Assembly: GCF_044335535.1 (NCBI RefSeq)
Contig: NZ_JBIQVZ010000009.1
Span: forward strand, 76,706 to 140,705
Length of the DNA stretch: 64,000 bases
Origin: Mariniflexile sp044335535
Lineage (GTDB): Bacteria > Bacteroidota > Bacteroidia > Flavobacteriales > Flavobacteriaceae
Direction of reading: 5' to 3'
The position numbers and the translations under genes were made by a program. Below the pieces are notes generated by a model that ran no database searches, was not told the origin of the DNA, and saw only the letters and a list, made by a program, of their open reading frames with translations. Within the stretch, counting starts at the first letter, position 1; each line of letters begins with the position of its first letter. This document shows, one piece after another, positions 37,140 through 45,183 of the stretch.

Positions 37140-37721
37140 ATGAGAAGACTATTCTTAATTATTGTATTCTTTTGTTTTAATTTTTGTGTTTCGCAGAAAG
37201 CCATTCAAAAATTAAATCTTTCACAAGCTGCTTTAGAATTAACCAAGCAAAAAGTGACTTACGATCCTAGTTATTTCTCAATACCATACCCCAATGGTGA
37301 TGTTCCTGCAAATAAAGGGGTTTGTACAGATGTCATAATAAGGGCCTATAGAAGAATGGGTGTGGATTTGCAGAAGGAAGTCCATGAAGACATGAAAGCC
37401 AATTTTAAATGGTATCCAAAAATATGGGGGTTAAAAACGCCAGACAAGAATATTGACCATAGACGGGTTCCAAATTTAATGACTTATTTTGAACGTCAAG
37501 GAGCTAGTAAACCAATAACCAATAATGCTAAAGACTATATTCCAGGAGATGTGGTTTGTTGGAATTTAAGTGGCGCCATAACGCATATTGGAATCGTCGT
37601 GAATAAGAAATCAAATGATGGAAAGCGCTATTTGATTGTCCATAATATTGGTGCAGGACAAGTTTTAGAAGATTGTTTGTTCGATTTTAAAATTATTGGT
37701 CATTATAGGTTCAAAAATTAA
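37140..37721 (+). CDS. DUF1287 family secreted protein (NlpC/P60-like fold)
   Basis: Signal peptide (1-18, ending CVSQ). A DUF1287 domain follows: YDPSYFSIPYPNGDVPANKGVCTDVIIRAYR with the candidate catalytic Cys near residue 62, then GDVVCWNL and ITHIGIVVNKK with the candidate His near 155, and the VHNIGAG ending. The family is predicted to belong to the NlpC/P60-like cysteine peptidase superfamily; activity is unproven. Confidence 0.85.
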   Translation: MRRLFLIIVFFCFNFCVSQKAIQKLNLSQAALELTKQKVTYDPSYFSIPYPNGDVPANKGVCTDVIIRAYRRMGVDLQKEVHEDMKANFKWYPKIWGLKTPDKNIDHRRVPNLMTYFERQGASKPITNNAKDYIPGDVVCWNLSGAITHIGIVVNKKSNDGKRYLIVHNIGAGQVLEDCLFDFKIIGHYRFKN

Positions 37722-37729
37722 TTTTTTTT

Positions 37730-37749
37730 ATTCCTGCGAAAGCAGGAAT
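37730..37749. terminator. Tetraloop hairpin repeat, copy 5, terminator-like
   Basis: ATTCCTGC-GAAA-GCAGGAAT followed by CTTTT and preceded by a T run, 8 bp behind the DUF1287 stop. The 8-bp stem, GNRA-type loop and flanking T tracts look like a bidirectional intrinsic terminator. Confidence 0.75.
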
Positions 37750-37777
37750 CTTTTAATTTGAAATTCATGTTTTAATT

Positions 37778-37953
37778 CATGAGATTCCTGCCTAATGTTA
37801 TTAAGTTTAAGAGAAGTGTGTCAGGTTGAGCGCAGTCGAAACCTCTGTCAAGTCCTTTTTTCGTTACCTATTTCGACTTTAGTTCGGCCAAAAGGCTCCA
37901 TGTGACAATTTAGAATAAACATGCTTAACTTAATGACATGAGATTCCTGCCTA
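37778..37953. mobile_element. MITE-like element M1, copy C, with flanking 17-bp direct repeats
   Basis: The element (37793-37939) has TAATGTTATTAAG at the left and CTTAACTTAATGACA at the right. It is flanked on both sides by the direct repeat CATGAGATTCCTGCCTA (37778-37794 and 37937-37953), whose right copy is the left arm of a hairpin (37943-37962). This indicates insertion into the hairpin with duplication of the flank. Confidence 0.8.
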
Positions 37954-37962
37954 CGCAGGAAT
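37943..37962. repeat. Hairpin repeat, copy 6, overlapping a stop codon
   Basis: ATTCCTGC-CTAC-GCAGGAAT; the loop supplies the stop codon (minus strand TAG) of the methyltransferase gene and the right arm encodes its last residues. Confidence 0.75.
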
Positions 37963-38652
37963 TAAGCGAGCCAAATAATCAAAATGCTCCCCTTCTAGAA
38001 TCAACTCACATGTCAACCCAACAGTTTCACAGGCCAATTGCAGTTTTTCAAAATCTAAATACAGCCATTTCATGGGGGCTTCTTGTTTGCCTTTATAACT
38101 CAAAAAATAATCGAGTTCGCCGTAGTAATTAGCATTCATATCCATCCAAAAACCACCATCTTCGTCTTCGTACATGTATTTGATGTCGGATGAATCAATT
38201 AAAATCTGTCCGTTTGGATTTAACAAGCTTTTTAAATGCGTTAAGTATTTTGAAACGCCTACCAATTCCTGAAAAATCCCTGTACCATTCATTAAAAGTA
38301 ATATGGTATCAAACTTTTCAGATTCATCTAAAATATTCTTTACTTCAGCATGTAAAACCCCACGCTGTTTTGCAACTTCAATAGCGCCTTTTGATATGTC
38401 AATCGCCTTTACTTGAAGCCCTTTTTCCTGTAAATACAAACTATGGCTTCCCGCACCACAACCCACATCCAAAATGTGGCCTTTTGCTAATGCCAATGCT
38501 TTTTGCTCCAGTTTGGGCATCTCCTTAAATTCCCTAAACAAATAGGGAAGGGGTAAGTCATCTTCCTCCGATATGTTGGTAGACGTGATGATGTCTTCGG
38601 TATAACGTCCGTTTTGATAATCTAGCAAGGCTTTTCCGAAAAGGTCTTTCAT
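37951..38652 (-). CDS. Class I SAM-dependent methyltransferase
   Basis: 233 residues. SAM motif I HILDVGCGAGSHSLYLQ (about residues 57-73), motif II LQVKAIDISKGAIE (about 78-91), and the LLMNGTGIFQEL block (about 116). C-terminal LIPA is encoded by hairpin copy 6. No substrate clue. Stand-alone gene between repeats. Confidence 0.85.
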   Translation of the reverse strand: MKDLFGKALLDYQNGRYTEDIITSTNISEEDDLPLPYLFREFKEMPKLEQKALALAKGHILDVGCGAGSHSLYLQEKGLQVKAIDISKGAIEVAKQRGVLHAEVKNILDESEKFDTILLLMNGTGIFQELVGVSKYLTHLKSLLNPNGQILIDSSDIKYMYEDEDGGFWMDMNANYYGELDYFLSYKGKQEAPMKWLYLDFEKLQLACETVGLTCELILEGEHFDYLARLIPA

Positions 38653-38670
38653 AGAAAATTTTTATTTTTC

Positions 38671-38690
38671 ATTTCCGTGAAGACGGAAAT
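38671..38690. repeat. Tetraloop hairpin repeat, copy 7
   Basis: ATTTCCGT-GAAG-ACGGAAAT: the stem sequence is changed on both arms relative to copy 1 while pairing is perfect and the loop is kept. Confidence 0.75.
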
Positions 38691-38717
38691 CTATGTGTAT
38701 AATTAAATATTACTTAC

Positions 38718-38826
38718 AAAACGTGAATCGTGAAACGTGAATCGTGAATCGTGAATCGTGAATCGTGAATCGTGAAACGTGAAACGTGAATCGTCAATCG
38801 TAAATCGTAAATCAAAAATCGTAAAT
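38718..38826. repeat. Heptanucleotide tandem array
   Basis: CGTGAAT/CGTGAAA units passing into CGTAAAT and AATCAAA units, upstream of the YkgJ-like gene. Period 7 nt. Confidence 0.87.
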
Positions 38827-38874
38827 ATTTTAAAGTTTTGTTCTATTTTTAACTTCGAACTTAAAACCTAAAAC

Positions 38875-39369
38875 TTGGAACAAATAATAAGCAATCTTCC
38901 AAAGCTCGCCAAAGATAAGCATAACGAGAATAAAAAATTCTTTGCCAAGCTAAAAAGTAAACCGCCTAAAAATTTAGACTATGTGATGCAGGATTTACAT
39001 GAGGCTGAGTTTAAGCGTACCAATTGTTTAGACTGTGCCAATTGCTGTAAAACGACAGGCCCGTTGTTTACCGACAAAGATATTGAGCGTATTGCCAAGC
39101 ATTTTAAAATGAAAACACAGCAGTTTATCAATCAGTATTTACGTATTGATGAAGATAACGATTACGTGCTGCAAAGTGTGCCTTGTACTTTTTTAGGGGC
39201 TGATAATTATTGTTCTATTTACGAAGTACGCCCCAAAGCATGCCGCGAGTTTCCACATACCGATAGAAAAAAGTTTCAGCAAATTTCAAACTTAACGCTA
39301 AAGAATGTTGCCATTTGCCCTGCTGTATTTAATATTGTTGAAGAAATGAAGAAACGGATTAAGGGTTAG
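38875..39369 (+). CDS. YkgJ family cysteine-cluster protein
   Basis: Starts with TTG (MEQIISNLPKLAKD). 164 residues with the eight-Cys pattern of the family: CLDCANCCKTTGPLF (about 56-70), CTFLGADNYCSIYEVRPKACREFPH (about 104-128), then CPAVF (about 149). The cluster is thought to bind zinc or an iron-sulfur centre. Function unknown. Confidence 0.86.
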   Translation: MEQIISNLPKLAKDKHNENKKFFAKLKSKPPKNLDYVMQDLHEAEFKRTNCLDCANCCKTTGPLFTDKDIERIAKHFKMKTQQFINQYLRIDEDNDYVLQSVPCTFLGADNYCSIYEVRPKACREFPHTDRKKFQQISNLTLKNVAICPAVFNIVEEMKKRIKG

Positions 39370-39640
39370 GTTTCAGTGTTCAGTATTCAGTGTTCAGTCT
39401 CAGTGTTCAGTTGCAGTGTTCAGTGTTCAGTTGCAGTATTCAGTGGTCAGTTGCAGTTGCAGTATTCAGTGTTCAGTTGCAGTTTTCAGTAGCAGTGGAA
39501 TTTAATCTAAACACAGATGCTGAAACTACAGGTTTCTTTTTGAGCCATAACAACCCTGCAACTCTACAACTTTGTAGCTTTGTAGCTCTGCAACTCTGAA
39601 ACTTTGCCACTTTGCCACTTTGAAACTTTGCAACTTTTTT
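39370..39640. repeat. Composite heptamer/octamer repeat with conserved core, copy 2
   Basis: TTCAGTG/TTGCAGT heptamer-like units (39372-39490), the core shared with 30975-31050 (CAGTGGAATTTAATC...TTTTTGAGCCATAACAA, 39492-39562), then GCAACTCT/ACTTTGAA octamer-like units (39565-39640). No gene of its own. Confidence 0.8.
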
Positions 39641-39668
39641 CACTATATTTAGAATAAAAAGCAACCCA

Positions 39669-40502
39669 TTGGAAACTCTTTTAAACTATTTTGAAACGAT
39701 TCCATCATCACACCGAAGCTTGATTTTAGTGGGTGGATTGACTTTTTTTTGGCTTTTGGAAGGGGCTGTTCCATTATTCAGATTCAATTATAAAAAATGG
39801 CAACATGCGGTTCCTAATATATTTTTCACCTTAACAACCATTATTGTCAATTTTTCACTAGCTTTTTTATTGCTGAAATTGGCAGATTGGGTCATGGCAA
39901 ACAACTTCGGGGTTTTAAATTGGCTGCCCGAAATACCCCTTTGGTTGTATATCGTTTTAGGGGTGTTTTTAATGGATTTTTTCGGGGCTTATGTGCCTCA
40001 TTTTGTAGAGCATAAAGTCAAGCCTTTTTGGATGGTGCATTTAGTACATCATTCCGATCATAAAGTAGATGCCACCACGGCAAACAGACATCATCCTTTA
40101 GAAAGCGTTATTCGGTTTGTGTTCACGCTGATTGGCGTTATTATTATTGGTGCGCCTATGGGGATTGTACTGTTGTATCAGTCCATGTCTGTAGTAGCTA
40201 CCCAATTTACACATGCCAATATAAAATTACCTAGAAAAGTCGATCATATTTTAAGTTATGTGCTGGTGTCGCCCGATATGCATAAAGTGCACCATCATTA
40301 TAGATTGCCTTATACCGATTCTAATTATGGCAATATCTTTTCAGTTTGGGATAGGCTTTTTGGAACGTATATGGAATTAGACAGAGACCAATTAATTTAC
40401 GGTGTCGATGTATTTCCAGATGAAAAAGAAAACAGCACGATTAAAGGTTTATTGAGGCAACCATTTCAAAAGTACAGAAAGCCTACGGTTACTAATCCAT
40501 AA
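39669..40502 (+). CDS. Sterol desaturase / fatty acid hydroxylase family protein
   Basis: TTG start (METLLNYFETIPSSHRSL). About four to five membrane segments and the di-iron histidine clusters of the family: HFVEHKV (HxxxH), HLVHHSDHKVDATTANRHHP (HxxHH and HH), and the late HKVHHHY motif. 277 residues. It would hydroxylate or desaturate a lipid in the membrane; substrate not predictable. Its 3' end overlaps the convergent serine hydrolase by 11 bp. Confidence 0.88.
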   Translation: METLLNYFETIPSSHRSLILVGGLTFFWLLEGAVPLFRFNYKKWQHAVPNIFFTLTTIIVNFSLAFLLLKLADWVMANNFGVLNWLPEIPLWLYIVLGVFLMDFFGAYVPHFVEHKVKPFWMVHLVHHSDHKVDATTANRHHPLESVIRFVFTLIGVIIIGAPMGIVLLYQSMSVVATQFTHANIKLPRKVDHILSYVLVSPDMHKVHHHYRLPYTDSNYGNIFSVWDRLFGTYMELDRDQLIYGVDVFPDEKENSTIKGLLRQPFQKYRKPTVTNP

Positions 40503-41571
40503 AAATAGCTTCAAGCTCCTCTCCAAAGTCTTTCATGGAAACGCCTGTTAAATTGGTTAAAACGGCAATAACCAGTTCCTCTTTAGGATATACCAACAAA
40601 ATAGTGGAAGCGCCAACACCACCACCTGTATGATAATATTTTGGCGTCCCATTTTTTGAATGTCCTACCGAAAAACCAATGCCATAACCTGTTATTTTTC
40701 CATTTTTTAAACGTTGTGAAGTAATGATTTCTGAAAGCGCTTCTTTAGATACCAGTGTGGGCGAAATTATTTCGTTTCCAAACTTTACAACATCTTCTGA
40801 AGTTGATAAAAAGCCACCGCCCGCCACTTTATATTCGTTGTCAACAGCTTTGGCAAACACGGGTCCTTTTAATGGAGATGTGCTATAAAACTGCGTTTTG
40901 TTTGGCACCATAGCATCAGAGACATCCATCATGGTATGGTTCATTTGCAAAGATTTAAAGATGGAATCGTTAACGAAGGCATCAAAAGGTAGGTTACTGA
41001 CTTTTTGAATTATTTCACTTAATAGTACATAACCATGGGAACTGTAATTAAATTGCGTACCAGGTTCAAATAAAAGCGGATCGTTTTTAAACAAATCCAA
41101 TCCTTCGGTAATACTCATTTTTTTGTTTAAAGCATATTCGGTGTCGTCTCTGTAATGGCGAATGCCGGCTAAATTACCTCCCAGTTGCCTCACCGTGAAA
41201 TCGTACGGTTGTTTTGGGTAATCGGGTAGGTAGTTATAAACGCTGGAATCTAAGTCAATAAGTTTATTGTCAACCAATTTAGCCAAAGCAAGTGCTGTTA
41301 TGGATTTTGAAATACTGGCTATTCTAAAAATGGTAGTATCTGGTTTTACAGGAGTTTTAGTACTTTTGTTTGAAAATCCGAAGCCTTTGGACCAGATAAG
41401 TTCACCATGTTGGGATACCGAAATAGCCATACCGGTTATTTTGTTTTTCCGCAGAAATTTTTTAGCCAGCTTTTTGGCTGCCTTGGTTTTAACCTCACTT
41501 GGGTTTTCGACGGTTTGACTAAATCCTATAGCGCTTAAAAGGAGCATTATGGAAGCAATAATTCTTTTCAT
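40492..41571 (-). CDS. Serine hydrolase, class C beta-lactamase-like
   Basis: Signal peptide (1-18, ending GFSQ). Active-site SxxK in FRIASISKSITALALAK (about residue 83), YSSHGY at the YxN position (Ser instead of Asn) near 165, and HTGGGVG as the KTG/HTG motif near 316. 359 residues, normal for the family of penicillin-binding-protein-like esterases/peptidases. Periplasmic or outer-membrane. The Asn-to-Ser change suggests esterase or peptidase rather than beta-lactamase activity, which is inference. Confidence 0.87.
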   Translation of the reverse strand: MKRIIASIMLLLSAIGFSQTVENPSEVKTKAAKKLAKKFLRKNKITGMAISVSQHGELIWSKGFGFSNKSTKTPVKPDTTIFRIASISKSITALALAKLVDNKLIDLDSSVYNYLPDYPKQPYDFTVRQLGGNLAGIRHYRDDTEYALNKKMSITEGLDLFKNDPLLFEPGTQFNYSSHGYVLLSEIIQKVSNLPFDAFVNDSIFKSLQMNHTMMDVSDAMVPNKTQFYSTSPLKGPVFAKAVDNEYKVAGGGFLSTSEDVVKFGNEIISPTLVSKEALSEIITSQRLKNGKITGYGIGFSVGHSKNGTPKYYHTGGGVGASTILLVYPKEELVIAVLTNLTGVSMKDFGEELEAIFMD

Positions 41572-41575
41572 TTTG

Positions 41576-41942
41576 TTAATCGTGAAAGGTGAAATGGTGA
41601 AACGTGAAATGTGAAAACGTGAATCGTGAAAACGTGAAATGTGAAACGTGAAGCATACATCAAAATTCGTAAATCGTCAATCGTAAATCGTAAATCGTCA
41701 CTCGTAAATCGTGAAACGTGAAACGTGAAATGTGAAACATAATTCAAAATTCATAATCCATAATCCATAATTCATAATCCATAATCCATAATTCGTAAAT
41801 CGTAAATCGTAAATCGTAAATCGTCACTCGTAAATCGTGAAACGTGAAACGTGAAATGTGAAACATAATTCAAAATTCATAATCCGTAATTCGTCAATCG
41901 TCAATCGTCAATCGTAAATCGTAAATCGTAAATCAAATATTT
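41576..41942. repeat. Long heptanucleotide tandem array with internal duplication
   Basis: CGTGAAA, CGTAAAT, CGTCAAT and CATAATC units. A block of about 65 bp starting at 41695 recurs at 41821, an offset of 126 bp (18 x 7). The proximal 42 bp are translated as the C-terminus of the NamZ protein. Confidence 0.87.
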
Positions 41943-43349
41943 CTTCCTAACTTTCCTAAATCCATCCAATCCCTGTTGCCAGGTTGCTTTTATGGCGGTT
42001 TCCGTTAAGCCAGCTTCTATTTGCTGTTGCAATTTTTTTGTTCCAGCCAATTTCGTAAAAAACGCATTAAAGAATTCAGATTTATTTTGAGTGGAACGAT
42101 AGGCATTTATTAGGTAACTTAAATCCAATCCGTTTAATTTTTTAGTATGGGATAGATTCATTCCGTAGCACACTTTATTTTGATATGGAGGTTGTTTAGC
42201 GCCTTCGTTGGGTTGTGGGGTAAAGGAGTAAGTGTATTTGGTTTTATCTAAAAACGGACTCCCAAACACTTGAAACTGTTTATCTGTTCCACGCCCGACA
42301 CTCACATTCGTGCCTTCAAAAAAGCATAAACTCGGGTATAGGTTAATAGCTGTGTCGTTTGGCAAATTCGGACTCGGTTTTATGGGTAAACTATAGGCTG
42401 TTTGATGCGTGTAATTTTTAATAGGAATCACTTTCAATTCGCATTGAATACCATTTTTCAGCCATTTTTCACCGTTTATCATAGTAGCATATTCACCAAT
42501 AGTCATGCCATGAACCACAGGAATGGGGTGCATGCCCACAAAACTTTTATGTTCCATTTCCAAAATAGGCCCATCAACGTAATGGCCGTTGGGGTTGGGT
42601 CGGTCTAAAATCAGTAGAGGTATATGGGCTTCGGCACAAGCTTCCATCACATAATGCAATGAGGAAATATAGGTGTAAAACCGTGCGCCCACATCTTGAA
42701 TGTCAAAAACCATCACATCAATATGTTTAAGCTGCTCTGGCTTCGGCTTTTTATTGTCACCATAAAGCGACACAATAGGAACGCCCGTTTTGGCATCCAT
42801 ACCATCTTTAATATGTTCGCCAGCATCGGCAGTACCCCTAAAACCATGCTCCGGAGCAAATACGATTTTTATGTTTATGTTTAGTGATAGTAAGGAATCT
42901 ACTAGGTGGGTGTAGTGGTTGGGTGTTGGGTTCTGGGTTTTGGGTTCTGGGTCTTGGGTCTTAGGTCTTGGCTCTTGTCTCTTGCTTCTTGTCTCATATC
43001 TCTCTTTAAAGATAACTGACGTCTGATTCGCCACAACACCAACACGTTTGCCTTTCAGCAATGGTAAATAGGCATCCGTTTGGTTTGCACCGGGGATGGG
43101 TGTTGGGTTCTGGGTCTTGGCTCCTGGGTCTTGTCTCTCGTCTCTTGTCTCTTGTCTCTTGTCTCCTGCGTACTGTGTACTGTGTACTGACTCTTGTCTC
43201 TCGTCTCCTGTCTCCCATCTTCCGTCTCCCGTCTCCCGTCTCCCGTCTTCCGTCTTCAACCCATCAACTTTCTCCCTCGAAAAGTTTCCGCAAGAAATCA
43301 TTCCTAAAACAAATAATAAAACTGTATTTTTGACAACATTAAACCGCAT
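41901..43349 (-). CDS. namZ: NamZ-like exo-beta-N-acetylmuramidase (DUF1343) with repeat-derived insertions
   Basis: Lipoprotein-like signal (1-20, lipobox GMISC). Conserved NamZ blocks: GKRVGVVANQTSV (about 100-112), FAPEHGFRGTADAGEHI (164-180), VMVFDIQDVGARFYTYISSLHY, LDRPNPNG, and EGTNVSVGRGTDKQFQVFGSP. It removes N-acetylmuramic acid from peptidoglycan fragments. Residues about 29-86 and 116-146 are low-complexity heptapeptides (RRETGDG, RQETRDE, PKTQNPT) encoded by heptanucleotide arrays, and the last ~13 residues come from the array behind the gene. The frame stays open through all three. 482 residues, longer than typical for the family. Confidence 0.87.
   Translation of the reverse strand: MRFNVVKNTVLLFVLGMISCGNFSREKVDGLKTEDGRRETGDGRWETGDERQESVHSTQYAGDKRQETRDERQDPGAKTQNPTPIPGANQTDAYLPLLKGKRVGVVANQTSVIFKERYETRSKRQEPRPKTQDPEPKTQNPTPNHYTHLVDSLLSLNINIKIVFAPEHGFRGTADAGEHIKDGMDAKTGVPIVSLYGDNKKPKPEQLKHIDVMVFDIQDVGARFYTYISSLHYVMEACAEAHIPLLILDRPNPNGHYVDGPILEMEHKSFVGMHPIPVVHGMTIGEYATMINGEKWLKNGIQCELKVIPIKNYTHQTAYSLPIKPSPNLPNDTAINLYPSLCFFEGTNVSVGRGTDKQFQVFGSPFLDKTKYTYSFTPQPNEGAKQPPYQNKVCYGMNLSHTKKLNGLDLSYLINAYRSTQNKSEFFNAFFTKLAGTKKLQQQIEAGLTETAIKATWQQGLDGFRKVRKKYLIYDLRFTIDD
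42912..43004. repeat. In-gene heptanucleotide array (namZ insertion 2)
   Basis: GGGTTCT/TGGGTCT/TGGCTCT-type units inside the namZ frame, between the VANQTSV strand and the helix that begins HLVDSLL. Confidence 0.8.
43092..43265. repeat. In-gene heptanucleotide array (namZ insertion 1)
   Basis: CTTGTCT, CTCCCGT and GGTTCTG-type units between the lipoprotein signal and the mature NamZ domain. Confidence 0.8.
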
Positions 43350-43357
43350 AGTGTATT

Positions 43358-44593
43358 TTGAATTACGAGTTTTTTTTAGCTAAACGTATAATAGGCAGCA
43401 AAGCGTATAAAAGTAGTGTTTCGGCACCAATAATAAAAATTGGTATTGCAGCAATTACTATCGGTATGGTGGTGATGATGGTTGCCATAGCAACGGGTAT
43501 CGGACTTCAGCAAAAAATCCGTGATAAAGTCGTGGCGTTTAATGGGCATGTAACCATCTCCAATTACGATAGCAACAATTCGCAAGAAAGTCTGTTTCCC
43601 ATATCTAAAAAACAAGATTTTTACCCCGAATTTAAGTCGGTTGAAGGCGTGAAACACATTCAGGCCGTGGCTTCCAGATTTGGTGTTATTCGCACCGAAA
43701 CCGATTTTGAAGCCGCCTACCTAAAAGGTGTGGGTGCCGATTATGACTGGGCATACTTTAAGGACTTTTTAGTAGAAGGGAAACTACCGGATTATACCAA
43801 AGACATGAACGAAGATGTTTTAATCTCACAATATTTAGCCAATAGGCTCGGGTTTAAGGTAAACGATACCTTTCAAATGGTGTTCCCGAAAGAGGATGCC
43901 GAAAAGCTGCCCAACATCATTACCTATAAAATCACGGGTATTTACAATTCGGGATTTCAAGAGTTGGATGCACAATACCTTTTGGGCGATATTCGCCATA
44001 TCCAACGTATTAATAGATGGAACGACGATCAAATAGGCAATTTTGAGGTGTTTATAGCCGATTACGACCAACTTCCCACAAAAGGCATCGAAATTTACCG
44101 AAGCACGCCATCAACGCTTAATACCCAAACCATCACCGAGAAATACGCCTCCGTTTTTGAGTGGATAAACATTTTCGACAAAAACATTTACGGGATTATT
44201 GGCATCATGATTTTGGTAGCCGGCATCAACATGATCACCGCATTACTGGTTTTAATCCTGGAGCGTACCCAAATGATAGGCATTTTAAAAGCCTTGGGAA
44301 GCAACAACTGGAGCATCCGGAAATTGTTTTTATACAACGCCAGTTACCTCATTATACTAGGCCTTTTCTGGGGTAACCTGATAGGTTTAAGCCTGTTGTT
44401 TGCGCAAAAATATTTTAAGCTATTCCCGTTGGACCCCAGCGTGTATTACGTCACCGAAGCCCCCGTTTACATAGGAGTGGGCTATATTGTGGCCTTAAAC
44501 ATAGGCACCATGCTCCTGTGTTTACTCATGCTTTTGGTACCCTCGTATATCATTACCAAAATATCACCGGTAAAAGCCATCCGCTTCGAATAA
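43358..44593 (+). CDS. LolC/LolE-type ABC transporter permease
   Basis: TTG start (MNYEFFLAKRIIGSK), divergent from namZ with an 8-bp gap. 411 residues: first membrane helix at about 25-47, a large periplasmic MacB/PCD-like domain (about 50-260), then three C-terminal helices with the FtsX signature (LERTQMIGILKALGSNNWSIR). Probably extracts lipoproteins from the inner membrane with a LolD-type ATPase encoded elsewhere. Confidence 0.85.
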   Translation: MNYEFFLAKRIIGSKAYKSSVSAPIIKIGIAAITIGMVVMMVAIATGIGLQQKIRDKVVAFNGHVTISNYDSNNSQESLFPISKKQDFYPEFKSVEGVKHIQAVASRFGVIRTETDFEAAYLKGVGADYDWAYFKDFLVEGKLPDYTKDMNEDVLISQYLANRLGFKVNDTFQMVFPKEDAEKLPNIITYKITGIYNSGFQELDAQYLLGDIRHIQRINRWNDDQIGNFEVFIADYDQLPTKGIEIYRSTPSTLNTQTITEKYASVFEWINIFDKNIYGIIGIMILVAGINMITALLVLILERTQMIGILKALGSNNWSIRKLFLYNASYLIILGLFWGNLIGLSLLFAQKYFKLFPLDPSVYYVTEAPVYIGVGYIVALNIGTMLLCLLMLLVPSYIITKISPVKAIRFE

Positions 44594-44599
44594 TTTTTT

Positions 44600-44692
44600 G
44601 GGCATTACCCTTGGGGGTCGCGCTATACACTACTAGTTTTGGCTCGCTGCGTCTACGCGCCAAAAGCTATCCGTTTCTATCGCTAACGCAGC
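44600..44692. repeat. Dispersed GC-richer repeat, second copy
   Basis: GGGCATTACCCTT..GGTCGCGCTAT..CAAAAGCTATCCGTTTCTATCGCTAACGC, the reverse complement counterpart of 16897-17000. Confidence 0.65.
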
Positions 44693-44694
44693 CC

Positions 44695-44824
44695 CAATAT
44701 CATTAAGTTAAGCCTGTTTATTCTAAATTGTCACATTGAGCTTGTCGAAATGCTTAACAAAAAAGGACTTGATGGAGGTTACGACTGCACTCCTGACCCA
44801 CTTCTCCTTAACATAATGACATTG
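44695..44824. mobile_element. MITE-like element M1, copy D
   Basis: 130 bp, ends CAATATCATTAAGTTAAG and TTAACATAATGACATTG. Shares ATTCTAAATTGTCACATTGAGC with copy B. It lies in the 690-bp gene-free gap before the accessory region. Confidence 0.78.
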
Positions 44825-44924
44825 AATGCACCCCACATACAAAGACATTTTACAACCCTAAAACCTGTGTTTTTTGCAAAATTCACCCAAATAATCGATG
44901 AAATGCACCTATTTGCCCCATACC

Positions 44925-45021
44925 TTGTTCGACATGCCTTCGAGGATGCTTCGGGAATCCTTCGTAAAATAGGGCTTTTTACGAACAATCCTCGAAGGAA
45001 TGTCGAAGGAGACTCGAACAA
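44925..45021. repeat. 97-bp nested hairpin
   Basis: Outer arms TTGTTCGA/TCGAACAA, middle arms TTCGAGGAT/ATCCTCGAA and inner arms TTCGTAAAA/TTTTACGAA, all perfect and nested. No coding capacity. Could be a mobile element remnant or a strong RNA structure. Confidence 0.75.
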
Positions 45022-45183
45022 AACCCTAATAAGTGATTAAAATGGCGTTGGAAACCACTTAAACGGAATAAATAAAATACAACTTATTTTTGTAAGTGAA
45101 TTTTTATTATATTCGTAACTGTATAATTTGGATGTAGACTGTTGTTTATGTTTAATTGTTGGCATAACATTGGATACCTTGTT

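Noticed and set aside
41576..41942. Possible CRISPR array
   Set aside because: Repeats are 7 nt and contiguous, without 20-40 bp repeats or unique spacers, and no cas gene is nearby.
43061..43383. Plus-strand frames rich in Leu-Ser-Pro
   Set aside because: They are translations of the heptanucleotide arrays inside namZ on the opposite strand; periodic DNA without stops produces such frames automatically.
44750..45040. 96-codon plus-strand frame
   Set aside because: Runs through M1 copy D and the 97-bp hairpin; no protein-like conservation.
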